64,000 nt of DNA from Streptomyces cellostaticus. Its GTDB lineage: Bacteria > Actinomycetota > Actinomycetes > Streptomycetales > Streptomycetaceae. Both the position numbers and the translations under genes were made by a program. A model generated the notes under the pieces. The model saw only the letters and a list, made by a program, of their open reading frames with translations. It ran no database searches and was not told the DNA's origin. The stretch covers positions 62,001-126,000 of the forward strand of contig NZ_KQ948022.1 of NCBI RefSeq assembly GCF_001513965.1, read 5' to 3'. Positions 8,041 to 17,103 of this stretch are shown in pieces; position 1 is the stretch's first letter, and the number at the start of each line of letters is the position of its first letter.

Positions 8041-8236
8041 GTGAGCGACGGCAGGCAGGTCGCCCGGGTTCATGGGGCGAGCTCGGTCCAGGTCCGCATC
8101 GGCCGGACGCTGCGGCGCGGCCCGTATGTGCTCGCCGTCCCCGGCAACGGCGACGGCCCATCTGGAGCCCCAGTGCCTCACCGCCGAGGATCTGGCCCTA
8201 CTCGACTCCGTGCAGCGGCAGGCGGACGGAGGGTGA
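8041..8236 (+). pseudogene. C-terminal, frameshifted fragment of an aldo/keto reductase
   Basis: One frame reads VARVHGASSVQVRIGRTLRR and GPYVLAVPGNGDG, matching the last barrel strands of aldo/keto reductases (RHGxSxxQVALAW, PHVLPIPGT). After a shift near 8150 the next frame reads AHLEPQCLTAEDLALLDSVQ and ends at TGA 8234-8236. The N-terminal half with Tyr and Lys catalytic residues is missing. The fragment begins where the divergent LacI remnant ends, so one deletion probably removed both 5' halves of a divergent pair. Confidence 0.6.
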
Positions 8237-8340
8237 CCGCCCGGACCTGGCGGGCAGGCGACTTGTGCCTGCGGGGGCACAATGGAACGCTTCCGTCCGC
8301 CGGTCGCGACCACGACCGGCCGTGGCGGTGAGCACCGGTT

Positions 8341-8367
8341 TCCCGGGAGACGCACGATCTCCCGGGA
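8341..8367. promoter_or_regulatory. Strong inverted repeat in front of the LysR gene
   Basis: Arms TCCCGGGAGA and TCTCCCGGGA (10 bp, perfect) are separated by seven bases. It ends 31 bp before the LysR ATG. It could be the autoregulatory LysR site, or, as RNA, a hairpin in the leader; no U-tract follows, so it is not a typical terminator. Confidence 0.55.
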
Positions 8368-8398
8368 CCGGCCGTGGGACGAAACGGGGAGTGGACCG

Positions 8399-9352
8399 AT
8401 GGAGCTGGAGCTTCGGCACCTGCGGGTGCTGTGCGCGATCGCCGACGCGGGCAGCGTGGGCCGCGCCGCAGCACACCTCGGGTACTCGCAGCCCGCCGTG
8501 AGTACCCAGCTCAGGCGCATCGAGCGCCATCTGGGCGAGCCGCTGTTCGAACGGAGCGCGAGCGGCATGCGGCCGACCCGGTACGGCGCCGAGGTCGTCG
8601 CGCAGGCCCGGGACGTCCTGGCCCGCGCCGACGCCATCGGCCACCGCCCGGCCGCCGCTCCGGCCCGCCGTACCATGCGCGTCGCCGCGACCAACTCACC
8701 GATGCTCTCGGGCACGGTCTCCCGCGTACGCACCCGGCTGCCGGAACTGTCCCTCGCCGTGACCAGCGTCTACGCCTCCTCGCGGATCGTGGAGCTGCTG
8801 GAGGAGGGGGCGGTGGACGCGGCCATAGCCGCCGACTACCCGGGCATGGAACTGCGCCACTCGATCGCTGTACGGCACCGCGGGATCGTCACCGAGCCCA
8901 CGTTCGTCGCCCTGCCCGCGCGCCACCGGCTGCGCCAGTGCGCCCAGGTGCAGCTGGCCGACCTGGCCGAGGACGAGTGGTTCGTGACCCCGGACGACGG
9001 CGCCGGCTGGCCCGGGGTGTTCTACGACGCCTGCGCGGTGGCCGGGTTCACCCCCGTCGCCGTGCACGAGTTCCTCGGCGACCAGACCCAGTTGCAGAGC
9101 ATGATCGCCGACGGGCTCGGTGTCTCCCTCGTGCAGCCGACGCTGCGCCCGATGCCGCACGTCGTGGTCAAGCCGCTGGCCGGTGCCCCGCTGTGGTGCC
9201 GTTATGTGCTGGTCTGGCGACCCGGCACCGTCACCGACGACGTGGTGGACACGCTGCTCCAAGCGGCCACCGACGCCTACCGCGATCTGGTCGCCCAGGC
9301 ACCGCACTTGAAGACCTGGGCCGCGCGCACCTGGAGTGCCGCCGGGGCATAG
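8399..9352 (+). CDS. LysR-family transcriptional regulator
   Basis: The 317-residue regulator has an N-terminal winged helix (about 1-60; LRHLRVLCAIADAGSVGRAA, then SQPAVSTQLRRIE) and a LysR substrate-binding domain from about residue 90. The ATG at 8399 is preceded by GGGGAG. It stands alone: upstream are gene relics, and the collagenase downstream has its own 148-bp spacer. LysR proteins usually control a divergent neighbour, but the former divergent gene seems to have been lost. Ligand and targets are unknown. Confidence 0.88.
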   Translation: MELELRHLRVLCAIADAGSVGRAAAHLGYSQPAVSTQLRRIERHLGEPLFERSASGMRPTRYGAEVVAQARDVLARADAIGHRPAAAPARRTMRVAATNSPMLSGTVSRVRTRLPELSLAVTSVYASSRIVELLEEGAVDAAIAADYPGMELRHSIAVRHRGIVTEPTFVALPARHRLRQCAQVQLADLAEDEWFVTPDDGAGWPGVFYDACAVAGFTPVAVHEFLGDQTQLQSMIADGLGVSLVQPTLRPMPHVVVKPLAGAPLWCRYVLVWRPGTVTDDVVDTLLQAATDAYRDLVAQAPHLKTWAARTWSAAGA

Positions 9353-9500
9353 CGAGCCGCCCGGGACGGGCCCACGATGTTATGGGCCATCAGTGTCATG
9401 TGCTATGTCACACGCCATTGTTGCGCGGGTGATGCGCTGAGACAGTGCCTCACACGCCTCAACACCCCACCGAGGCGCATCCCTTCGTGGAGGAATCCCG

Positions 9501-11438
9501 ATGCGCTATCGCTTCGCGCTGCCCAGACGCATGGCCGGTGCCGCCGCCGTCTGCGTCACCATGGCCGGCCTGCTGTCGACACCGGCGCTGGCCTCGCCCC
9601 AGCCGTATGCCGGTACGGGCGCCCCCGCCCCCGCCAGGCACATCCCCGCGCCACCGCCGTCCGGCCCGGCCACCGGCGCCACCGAACGGCCGGCGGCGCA
9701 GACGCGGCGGCTCAGCCCCGCCCAGCTCCCGCCCCACGCACCGTTGTCGACCCGCAGCATGGAAACGAGCCCGCGTGGCGCGGCGAAGGCGGCCTCCTGC
9801 ACCCCGGCCGACTTCGGCAGCCGCAGCGGATCCACCCTCGTCTCGTTCGTGAAGGCCGCCACCACGGACTGCGTCAACACCCTCTTCTCGGTCACCGGCA
9901 ATGACGCCCACGATGTCTTCCGCCAGTCCCAGATGCTGACGATCGCGGGGGCGTTCAAGAGCACCGCCGGTCAGTACCGCGGTGACAACTCCGGCAGCCT
10001 GCTGCAACTGGTCCTCTTCCTGCGGGCCGGCTACTACGTGCAGTTCAACCACCCCGGCGACGTGGGCACGTACACCTCCCGCCTCACCAGCGCCGTCACC
10101 GGCGGACTGGACACCTTCTTCGCCCGGTCCCACTCCCAGGACGTCACGGCGGCCAACGGCGGCATCCTCGGCGAGACGGTCATCCTCACCGACAGCGCCG
10201 ACCAGCAAGGCCGCTACCTGTCTGTCTACCGGCGCCTGCTGAACGCCTACGACAGCTCGTACAACTCGATCGACAGCATGGTCAGGGCCGTCAACGACGT
10301 CTACACCCCGCTGTGGCGCGGCAACTGGAACCCCGGCTACGTGAAGGCGGTCGCCGCCGACCCGCGCATCACCGAGAGCCTGTACGACTTCGCGGTGGAC
10401 AACACGGACCTGCTCGGCACCGACCAGGGCTACCTGGACTCCAACGCGGGGATGAACCTGGCCCGCTACGTCGAACATCCTGAACTGCAGGCGGCCGTAC
10501 GCCCGTTGACCAAGGACCTGCTGGACCAGTCGGAGATGACCGGCCCGACGGCCGGGCTGTGGGTGGCCGTGGCCACGCAGGCGAACTCCTACGACGGTAC
10601 CCAGTGCGCGTACTACGACGTCTGCGACCTGCCCGCCAAGCTCACCGAGGCCGCCCTGCCGACCACCCACCACTGCGACGCGGCGCACACCATCCGCGCC
10701 CAGTCCCTGACCGCCGACGACCTCGCTGCCGCGTGTGCCAGCGTGCTGAACCAGGACACCTACTTCCGGGGCATCGTCAAGGCCGGCGGCGCGATACCCG
10801 GCCAGTACGTCTCGACCATCCAGCTGGTCGTCTTCGCCAGCCGCGCCGACTACCAGACCTACGCCGGCGCGATCTGGGGCGTCAGCACCGACAACGGCGG
10901 CATCACGCTGGACGGCAACCCCTCCGACCCGGGCAACCAGCCGACGTCGATCATGTACCAGAAGAACTACGACGACGGCTTCGTGGCCCGGATCTGGAAC
11001 CTCAACCACGAGTACACGCACTTCCTCGACGGTCGCGACGACATGAAGGGCGACTTCACCCAGCAGATCTCGGTGCCGGACATCTGGTGGATCGAGGGCC
11101 TCGCGGAGTACGTGTCCTACAGCTACCGGAACCTCGCCGACGACCAGGCGATCCAGGAGGCCGGCAAGCACACCTACAAGCTGAGCACCCTGTGGCAGAG
11201 CACGTACGACAACAGCGACGTGACCCGCACCTACCCGTGGGGCTACCTCGCCGTGCGTTACATGGCCGAGAACCACCCCGACGACATCCAGCGCATGCTC
11301 GACCGCTTCCGCGTCGGTGACTACACCGGCGGACACGCCGTCTACCAGGACGGCATCGGCACCCGCTACGACGCCGACTTCGACCAGTGGCTCACGGCGT
11401 GCGCCGCGGGCGCCTGCGCCAAGCCCACCCGGGCCTGA
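9501..11438 (+). CDS. Secreted M9-family collagenase-like metalloprotease
   Basis: The 645-residue protein has a Sec signal (about 1-31), a Pro/Ala-rich linker, an N-terminal M9 activator-type helical domain (about 90-390) and a peptidase domain. The zinc site HEYTH is at residues 503-507, and the third ligand should be Glu532 or Glu536 in WWIEGLAEYVS. It lacks the PKD and PPC collagen-binding domains of clostridial enzymes, so it is a short type that may cleave gelatin, collagen-like peptides or other proteins. A perfect 14-bp stem terminator follows 20 bp after the stop. RBS GGAGGAA precedes the ATG. Confidence 0.9.
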   Translation: MRYRFALPRRMAGAAAVCVTMAGLLSTPALASPQPYAGTGAPAPARHIPAPPPSGPATGATERPAAQTRRLSPAQLPPHAPLSTRSMETSPRGAAKAASCTPADFGSRSGSTLVSFVKAATTDCVNTLFSVTGNDAHDVFRQSQMLTIAGAFKSTAGQYRGDNSGSLLQLVLFLRAGYYVQFNHPGDVGTYTSRLTSAVTGGLDTFFARSHSQDVTAANGGILGETVILTDSADQQGRYLSVYRRLLNAYDSSYNSIDSMVRAVNDVYTPLWRGNWNPGYVKAVAADPRITESLYDFAVDNTDLLGTDQGYLDSNAGMNLARYVEHPELQAAVRPLTKDLLDQSEMTGPTAGLWVAVATQANSYDGTQCAYYDVCDLPAKLTEAALPTTHHCDAAHTIRAQSLTADDLAAACASVLNQDTYFRGIVKAGGAIPGQYVSTIQLVVFASRADYQTYAGAIWGVSTDNGGITLDGNPSDPGNQPTSIMYQKNYDDGFVARIWNLNHEYTHFLDGRDDMKGDFTQQISVPDIWWIEGLAEYVSYSYRNLADDQAIQEAGKHTYKLSTLWQSTYDNSDVTRTYPWGYLAVRYMAENHPDDIQRMLDRFRVGDYTGGHAVYQDGIGTRYDADFDQWLTACAAGACAKPTRA

Positions 11439-11458
11439 CCGCCCGCGCCCGAGCGAAA

Positions 11459-11490
11459 CGGCCGCCGACCGGAACCCCGGTCGGCGGCCG
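11459..11490. terminator. Bidirectional terminator between collagenase and gap
   Basis: A perfect 14-bp stem (CGGCCGCCGACCGG and its complement) with the loop AACC lies between two convergent genes. It is symmetric and can serve both; a T-run is absent, as is common in high-GC actinomycetes. Confidence 0.8.
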
Positions 11491-11510
11491 TACGCCTGCG
11501 CGGATGCCCG

Positions 11511-12956
11511 TCAGACCGCGGTCGACGGGTACGTCGGGTACTCGACGCCCGAGACGTGCTGGACGACCCGGACGACCTGGCAGGAGTAGCCGAACTCGTT
11601 GTCGTACCAGAGGTAGAGGATGGCGTTGTCCCCCTCGACCTTGAGCGCGCCGGCGTCCACGATCGAGGCGTGGCGCGAGCCGATGAAGTCGCTGGAGACC
11701 GCGTCGGGCGCCGTGGTGAAGTCGATCTGGCGCTTGAGCGGCGAGGTCAGCGACACGTTCCGCAGGTAGTCGTGGACGTCTTCGCGGGTGGTCTCGCGGG
11801 CCAGCTGGAGGTTGAGGATCGCGATCGACACGTCCGGCACCGGTACGCGGATCGAGCTGCCGGTGATCTTCGCCTGGAGGTCGGGCAGCGCCTTCGCGAC
11901 GGCCGAAGCGGCACCGGTCTCGGTGATCACCATGTTCAGCGGCGCGGAGCGGCCACGGCGCTCGGACTTGTGGTAGTTGTCCAGCAGGTTCTGGTCGTTG
12001 GTGAACGAGTGCACCGTCTCCACGTGGCCGCGCAGCACGCCGTACTCGTCGTCCATGGCCTTCAGCGGCGGGACGATCGCGTTGGTGGTGCAGGAGGCGC
12101 AGGACAGGATCTGCTCGTCCGGCTTGATCGTGTCGTGGTTGACGCCGTGCACGATGTTCGGGACGTCGCCCTTGCCCGGCGCGGTCAGGACGACCTTGTC
12201 GATACCGGGGCGCAGGTGCTTGGACAGGCCCTCGCGGTCGCGCCACTTGCCGGTGTTGTCGATGAGGATGGCGTCCCGGATGCCGTACTCGGTGTAGTCC
12301 ACGTGAGACGGGTCGTCGGCGTAGATCACCTTGATCGCGTTGCCGTTGGCCACGATCGTGCTGCTGTCCTCGTCCACGGTGATCGTGCCGTGGAACTGGC
12401 CGTGGATGGAGTCGCGGCGCAGCAGCGAGGCGCGCTTGACGATGTCCTGATCGCCGCCGCCGCGCACCACGATGGCGCGCAGGCGCAGGCCGTTGCCGGA
12501 GCCGGCCTTCTCGATCAGCAGGCGGGCGACGAGGCGGCCGATGCGGCCGAAGCCGTAGAGGACGACGTCGCGCGACTCGCGGCGCTCGATCTTGTTGGCG
12601 CCCGTGGCACCGGCGACGGCCTCGGCGGTGAACTCGGCCACGCTCAGACCGCGGTCGTCGGCCTGGTAGGTGGCCGCCAGCATGCCGAGGTCGATCTGGG
12701 AGGGCCCGAGGTCGAGGGTGGTAAGGGCCTGGAGGAACGGCATGGTCTCGGTGACCGACAGCTCCTCGCCGGCGATCTGCCGGGCGAAGCGGTGCGTCTT
12801 CAGGATGCTGACCACCGACTTGTTCACCAAGGAGCGGCTGTGCAGCAGGACGGTCACGTCCCGCTCGCGGTGCAGCTTCCCGATGAGCGGGATCATCGAC
12901 TCCGCGATTTCCTCGCGGTGCATCCAGTTGGTGAACGAGTCGTCGTTGACAGTCAC
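11511..12956 (-). CDS. gap: Glyceraldehyde-3-phosphate dehydrogenase, long type
   Basis: At 481 residues it is about 145 longer than glycolytic GAPDH because of an N-terminal helical extension (about 1-125). The Rossmann NAD site YGFGRIGRLVARLL is near residue 134, the catalytic Cys is in SCASCTTN, and the C-terminal WYDNEFGY motif is intact. This long form occurs as a second GAPDH in many Streptomyces and is often assigned to gluconeogenesis or NADP use; that role is not shown here. The upstream spacer is shared with a divergent membrane glycosyltransferase and has an inverted repeat. Confidence 0.92.
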   Translation of the reverse strand: MTVNDDSFTNWMHREEIAESMIPLIGKLHRERDVTVLLHSRSLVNKSVVSILKTHRFARQIAGEELSVTETMPFLQALTTLDLGPSQIDLGMLAATYQADDRGLSVAEFTAEAVAGATGANKIERRESRDVVLYGFGRIGRLVARLLIEKAGSGNGLRLRAIVVRGGGDQDIVKRASLLRRDSIHGQFHGTITVDEDSSTIVANGNAIKVIYADDPSHVDYTEYGIRDAILIDNTGKWRDREGLSKHLRPGIDKVVLTAPGKGDVPNIVHGVNHDTIKPDEQILSCASCTTNAIVPPLKAMDDEYGVLRGHVETVHSFTNDQNLLDNYHKSERRGRSAPLNMVITETGAASAVAKALPDLQAKITGSSIRVPVPDVSIAILNLQLARETTREDVHDYLRNVSLTSPLKRQIDFTTAPDAVSSDFIGSRHASIVDAGALKVEGDNAILYLWYDNEFGYSCQVVRVVQHVSGVEYPTYPSTAV

Positions 12957-13085
12957 AGATCTATCTTTCGAGCTAGGCAGCGCTCATATGGTAACCACAC
13001 CCTACGTCGGTCGTTCCGGTGCCCCGGGGCGGGGGTGGATGGAGGGGTAATTTGCCCGAATTTAGGCTCCAGTTCGGAACTGATT

Positions 13086-13131
13086 CACCCTGATTTCAGA
13101 AGTAGGTTGCCGTGATTCCTGAATCAGGGTG
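13086..13131. promoter_or_regulatory. Imperfect inverted repeat between gap and the glycosyltransferase
   Basis: CACCCTGATTTCAG at 13086-13099 and CTGAATCAGGGTG at 13119-13131 are complementary apart from one extra T, with about 19 bp between them. Each arm is itself close to palindromic (CTGA..TCAG), so it may be two operator half-clusters rather than one hairpin. It lies in the divergent promoter region, about 64 bp before the glycosyltransferase GTG. Confidence 0.5.
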
Positions 13132-13194
13132 GAAGATCGTAAGAAAGCCGGGTTGCGGATTGCGTGCCCTCACCCGCATGACCAAGGTCAGAGG

Positions 13195-14403
13195 GTGAGC
13201 ACGTCTTCCGTACCCCGTCCCGAGCCGGCCGCGCCGTCCGGTCCCCTCCGCCGCTCCGCGCTGCCCGAGGCCGTCCGGCCCCGGCGCCCGCAGGGTGCCC
13301 TGCCGGCCCTCGCGCTGTTCGCGGCCGTCCGGCTCGCCGGAGTCGTCGTGGTGATCGTCACCAACCACCTCAACGGACACCCGCTGGTCCGCAGCCTGGC
13401 CCACTCCTGGGACTCCCGCTGGTACCTGCACATCGCCGCCCACGGCTACGGACACCTCATCTGGATCACCCCGACCGGCGGGGTGCAGGCCGACTGGGCG
13501 TTCTTTCCGCTCTATCCCGGACTCATCCGGGCCCTGACCACGGTCCTCCCGCTCACCCCCGGCCAGGCCGCGCTGCTGATCGCCTGGGCCGCCGCGGGGG
13601 TGGCCGCGTACGGGCTCTACGTCCTCGGCCACCACCTCTACGGGCGTGCCGTCGCCACCGCCCTGGTCGGCCTGTGGGCCGTCCTGCCGCACTCCGTCGA
13701 ACTGACCATCGCGTACACCGAGTCGCTCTTCGCCGCGCTCGCCGTCTGGTCCCTGTACTGCGTGCTCAAGGGCCGCTGGCTGTGGGCCGGTTCGCTGGCC
13801 GCGCTGGCGGGCCTGTCCCGGCCGACCGGGTTCGCGGTGGCGGTGGCCGTCGGCGTCGCCGCCGCGTACGAGGTGTTGCGCCGGCGCGGCCGGGTGCCGG
13901 CGGGCCTGTGGGCCGGCGCCCTCATCGCCGCGCTGGGCTGGCTCGGCTATGTGCTCTGGGTGGGGCAGCAGACCGGCGACCTGCTGGGGGGCTACCTCAA
14001 GGTCCAGAGCGCCTGGGCCTCCCGCTTCGACTTCGGCGCCGGTGCCCTGCGCTTCCTCAGGGCGCTGTTCCTGCACGGCGGCGGCGTCGTCTACCCGGTG
14101 GCCCTGATGATCGTCGTGGTGAGCGTCGTGTTCTTCGGGCTGCTCTGCCTGGACCGCGCCCCGCTGGTCCTGGTGGTCTTCGCCGGGGTGCTGGTCCTGC
14201 TCGTGGTCGGGGGCTCCGGCTCGTTCTCGTCCAAGCCGCGCTTCCTGCTGCCCGTCTTCCCGCTGCTGATCCCGACGGCGCGGGCCTTCGCCCGTACCTG
14301 GCGGGTCCGGCCGGCCCAGGCGCTGCTCGTCGGCGGGGCCCTGGCCGTCGTATCCCTGCTGTACGGGGCGTATGTGACGGTGGTGGCCTACTCCCCGCTG
14401 TGA
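13195..14403 (+). CDS. Multi-pass membrane glycosyltransferase of the GT-C (PIG-V/mannosyltransferase-like) type
   Basis: The protein is about 402 residues with some ten membrane helices. Near the N-terminus, SWDSRWYLHIAAHGY followed by the loop QADWAFFPLYPGLIR is the signature of bacterial PIG-V-like mannosyltransferases, where the WDS/WYL acidic loop binds the lipid-linked sugar. SRPTGFAVA and SKPRFLLPVFPLLI further along also fit. It probably transfers mannose from polyprenyl phosphate outside the membrane; donor and acceptor are unproven. The GTG at 13195 was chosen; a 22-codon longer start exists at 13129 without a clear RBS. Confidence 0.75.
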   Translation: MSTSSVPRPEPAAPSGPLRRSALPEAVRPRRPQGALPALALFAAVRLAGVVVVIVTNHLNGHPLVRSLAHSWDSRWYLHIAAHGYGHLIWITPTGGVQADWAFFPLYPGLIRALTTVLPLTPGQAALLIAWAAAGVAAYGLYVLGHHLYGRAVATALVGLWAVLPHSVELTIAYTESLFAALAVWSLYCVLKGRWLWAGSLAALAGLSRPTGFAVAVAVGVAAAYEVLRRRGRVPAGLWAGALIAALGWLGYVLWVGQQTGDLLGGYLKVQSAWASRFDFGAGALRFLRALFLHGGGVVYPVALMIVVVSVVFFGLLCLDRAPLVLVVFAGVLVLLVVGGSGSFSSKPRFLLPVFPLLIPTARAFARTWRVRPAQALLVGGALAVVSLLYGAYVTVVAYSPL

Positions 14404-14473
14404 GCCGTGCGGGTGGATCCGGCCTCGGTTCAAGGGAAAGATCGTGCAGAGTCCGGACGAGAGAGGCGTGTCG

Positions 14474-15166
14474 ATGAAGCTGCACACCCGCGAGTGGGGG
14501 ACCGGAGACCGGATCGCCGTCCTGGTACACGGCATCATGTCCGACCACAGGACCTGGCGCCGGGTCGCACCGGCCCTGGCCGACAAGGGTTACCGGGTCA
14601 TCGCCGTGGACCTGCGCGGGCACGGAGCGAGCGGCCGGGGGGAGTACGGCGCCGAGACCTGGGCGGACGATCTCGTGGAAACCCTGCCGCACGGCCCCGA
14701 GCTGGCGCTCGGGCACTCGCTCGGCGCCATGGCCCTGGCCCTCGCCGTCGAGCGGCTGGCACCGGGCCGGGCCGTCTACTGCGACCCCGCCTGGGAGCTG
14801 AGGCAGGACATCGCCCTGGTCGCCCGCTCCTTCGCGGAGGCCAAGCACGTCAACCGCGCGGTCATCGAGCACTTCAACCCGCGGTGGGAAGAGGCCGACG
14901 TGGACGTCGAGCTGGCCACGCTCGCCGCCTGGGACCCCGCGACGGCCCACGCCCTCCCCGGGGTCTACGCGGTCGGCCGGACCCCGGCGCGCCCGGTGGT
15001 GCCCTCGCTGGTCCTGCTGGCCGACCCGAGCGGCCTCGTATCCCCGGAACTTGAGGGGCAGTTGACGCAGCGGGGTTTCGCGGCCCGCAGGGTCCCGGGG
15101 GCCGGGCACACCCTGTACCGGGACGACTTCGAGGGATTCATGACGGCGCTGGACGGCTGGGTCTGA
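14474..15166 (+). CDS. Alpha/beta-fold hydrolase
   Basis: The 230-residue single-domain protein has the oxyanion segment VLVHGIMSDHRTW, the nucleophile elbow GHSLGAM (Ser near residue 83), an acid near LLADPSGLV and His in GAGHTLYRDDF. There is no signal peptide. Substrate is not predictable; related proteins are esterases or haloperoxidase-like hydrolases. GAGAGG precedes the ATG. It follows the glycosyltransferase by 70 bp and may be co-transcribed. Confidence 0.85.
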   Translation: MKLHTREWGTGDRIAVLVHGIMSDHRTWRRVAPALADKGYRVIAVDLRGHGASGRGEYGAETWADDLVETLPHGPELALGHSLGAMALALAVERLAPGRAVYCDPAWELRQDIALVARSFAEAKHVNRAVIEHFNPRWEEADVDVELATLAAWDPATAHALPGVYAVGRTPARPVVPSLVLLADPSGLVSPELEGQLTQRGFAARRVPGAGHTLYRDDFEGFMTALDGWV

Positions 15167-15185
15167 GGGCAGGTCCGAGGCGTCC

Positions 15186-15847
15186 TCAGTCCCACCAGAA
15201 GTACCAGGTGCCGGCGAGCAACTGGGTCGCGGCCAGCTCCTCCAGGCTGCCGACGCCCTGGTCGACGATGACGGAGCAATAGGCTAGTGCTCCAGGGCGG
15301 CGGTGGCCACGCCGTGCGCTGTACGTGGGCGTCTGGTGACCAGCAGTTCCAGCAACTGGCTCTCCAGGGTGACCAGTTCGGCGCCGTACCGCTCGTGGAA
15401 GTGGCGCAGCACCGCCTGGTGCTGCCGGCCCGTCATGCCGTCATTGCAGGCACCCGGCCAGTTGAGCAGGGCCGGCACGTCGCAGCCGTGGTCGGCCCGG
15501 ACGAGACAGAGGACGGTGTGCTCCTGGCGGAGGGCCGCTATACAGGTGCCGCCCACCCGGTCGAGGTCCACCTCGGCCGTGATGTGGCCGGCCAGCCGGC
15601 GGGCCGGGGTGCCGAACGGGTCCTCGTCCGCCGGGGTCCGCGCATCCGGGGCGCGCAGCTGCTGCTCGTCCTCGCGGGCCCACCGGGTGAGCAGCGCGCG
15701 CCCGTCCGGCAGCGGCGCATCCGCCTGGCCGTCCGGCTCCGCGTACACCGGTGCGCCGTCGGCCGCCACGGCGGCCCGGCGCAGCGGGGGCAGCACGAGG
15801 TCCGTACCGGAACAGAGCCGCTGCAGCTCGGAGATCGCCATCGCCAT
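15186..15847 (-). pseudogene. DUF4253 protein gene with a one-base deletion near the 3' end
   Basis: The upstream frame (from ATG 15847 or 15841) reads MAMAISELQRLCSGTDLVLP and carries the DUF4253 core LLNWPGACNDG and VLRHFHERYGAELVTLESQ, then stops at TAG 15284-15286 after ALEH. Restoring one base after CAC-TA at 15284/15285 continues smoothly as AYCSVIVDQGVGSLEELAAT and ends with the family's usual AGTWYFWWD at TGA 15186-15188. So 32 residues of the conserved end are out of frame. It could be a real mutation or a sequencing error. DUF4253 has no established function; in these genomes it often sits near SUKH-type proteins. Confidence 0.75.
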
Positions 15848-16004
15848 GCGGCCAACGTACCGGGAGGGTCCGACAACGCGACCGGGCGCCCGTGAGGGGC
15901 GCTGGGGAAAGCCCCACCCGGGTCCGGGGGGCTGCCGCAGTGCCCCGGCGCCCCGCCACATGATCGGCTGTACGCACAGGAGCCGATCGAGGGAAGGCGG
16001 ACGC

Positions 16005-16640
16005 GTGCGGTATCGGTGGGGGTGTGCGGCGTGGGTCGTGGGTGTGGTGCAGTTCTTCGTGATCCACGGCATCGCCGAGTCGGCGTGGGCGAGGCCGTAC
16101 AGCTGGGCGCGCAACAACATCAGCGACCTGGGCAACGCGCACTGCGCCTGGCAGCCGGATCCCGAGCCGCGTTACATCTGCTCGCCCCAGCACGCGCTGA
16201 TGAACACCTCGTTCGTCGCCCTCGGCGTGCTGTTGGCCGCCGGTGTCGCGCTGACCGGTCCCCTGTGGCGGCGCGGTGCGGCCGCGGCCGTGTCACGGTG
16301 GCTGCTGGCCGGCGCCGGGGCGGGGTTCGTGCTGGCCGGGCTGGCGCCCGCGGACGTGCACGAGAACCAGCACGTCCTGGGCGCCCTGCTGATCATGGCC
16401 ACGGGCAATCTCGGCCTGCTGTCGGCCGGCGCCGGTCTGGATCTGCCGGGGCACCTGCGGTGGGCGACCGCACTGCTGGGCGCCACCGCCCTCACCGCCT
16501 TCGGGCTCTTGCTCTCCCGGCACTACCTCGGGCTCGGCATGGGCGGCATGGAACGGGTCGCCGCGTTCCCGCTCCTGGTGGGGGCGGCGGCCCTCGGTGT
16601 CCGTGGCCTGGTCCTGCGCGGTGCTGTGCCAAGGCCATGA
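16005..16640 (+). CDS. DUF998 membrane protein
   Basis: The 211-residue protein has five to six membrane helices. The DUF998 pattern is clear: an N-terminal helix, then SWARNNISDLG, an extracellular Cys-containing loop (HCAWQPDPEPRYICSPQH), and later APADVHENQHVLGALLIM. The function of DUF998 is unknown. GTG 16005 is preceded by GGGAAGG. The two loop Cys may form a disulfide outside the membrane. Confidence 0.85.
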   Translation: MRYRWGCAAWVVGVVQFFVIHGIAESAWARPYSWARNNISDLGNAHCAWQPDPEPRYICSPQHALMNTSFVALGVLLAAGVALTGPLWRRGAAAAVSRWLLAGAGAGFVLAGLAPADVHENQHVLGALLIMATGNLGLLSAGAGLDLPGHLRWATALLGATALTAFGLLLSRHYLGLGMGGMERVAAFPLLVGAAALGVRGLVLRGAVPRP

Positions 16641-16678
16641 ATCGGGGTAGGCGGGGAGGGGCCGAGGAAAGGATCGCC

Positions 16679-16999
16679 ATGACGACCTACGTCATCACCG
16701 TGCCCGGCACCTTCACCACGGGAGTCGGGGCCGGCACCCGGGCGCGGCTGAGCCGGGCGCTCGGGCCGGCCGATCCGCACACCACGCGGATGGGGAACGC
16801 CGAGGACCTGGACGTGCTCAACGTCAACGAGGACAACACCTTCACCCTCCGCCTGACCGTCGAGGCGGACACCGGCCCCCACGCCGAGGAGGAGGCCCGG
16901 CGCCTCGCGGACGGTGCCCTGCGCGGCGCGGGACTGGACGAGAGGACGGCGCCGCTGGGACCCGCCGTGATCACCGGCATCGATGCGGAGCCCGGCTGA
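16679..16999 (+). CDS. Small conserved hypothetical protein
   Basis: The protein has 106 residues, acidic and probably cytoplasmic, starting MTTYVITVPGTFTTGV with alternating beta-like and helical segments (EEEARRLADGALRGAGL). GAGGAAAGGA is a good RBS. It lies 38 bp after the DUF998 gene on the same strand and may be in its operon. No domain was recognised. Confidence 0.7.
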   Translation: MTTYVITVPGTFTTGVGAGTRARLSRALGPADPHTTRMGNAEDLDVLNVNEDNTFTLRLTVEADTGPHAEEEARRLADGALRGAGLDERTAPLGPAVITGIDAEPG

Positions 17000-17103
17000 C
17001 CAGGCGTGTCACCGCAGGCGCTCCCCCCTGGGGCAGGATCACCCTATAAAGGTAAAATCGAGGCGTTTGCCCAGACGGGCCACCGCCCAGCCGGAAGTGA
17101 TCG

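Noticed and set aside
9459..11336. 625-codon minus-strand frame opposite the collagenase
   Set aside because: The plus strand encodes a full M9 collagenase with signal peptide and zinc site; the antisense has none.
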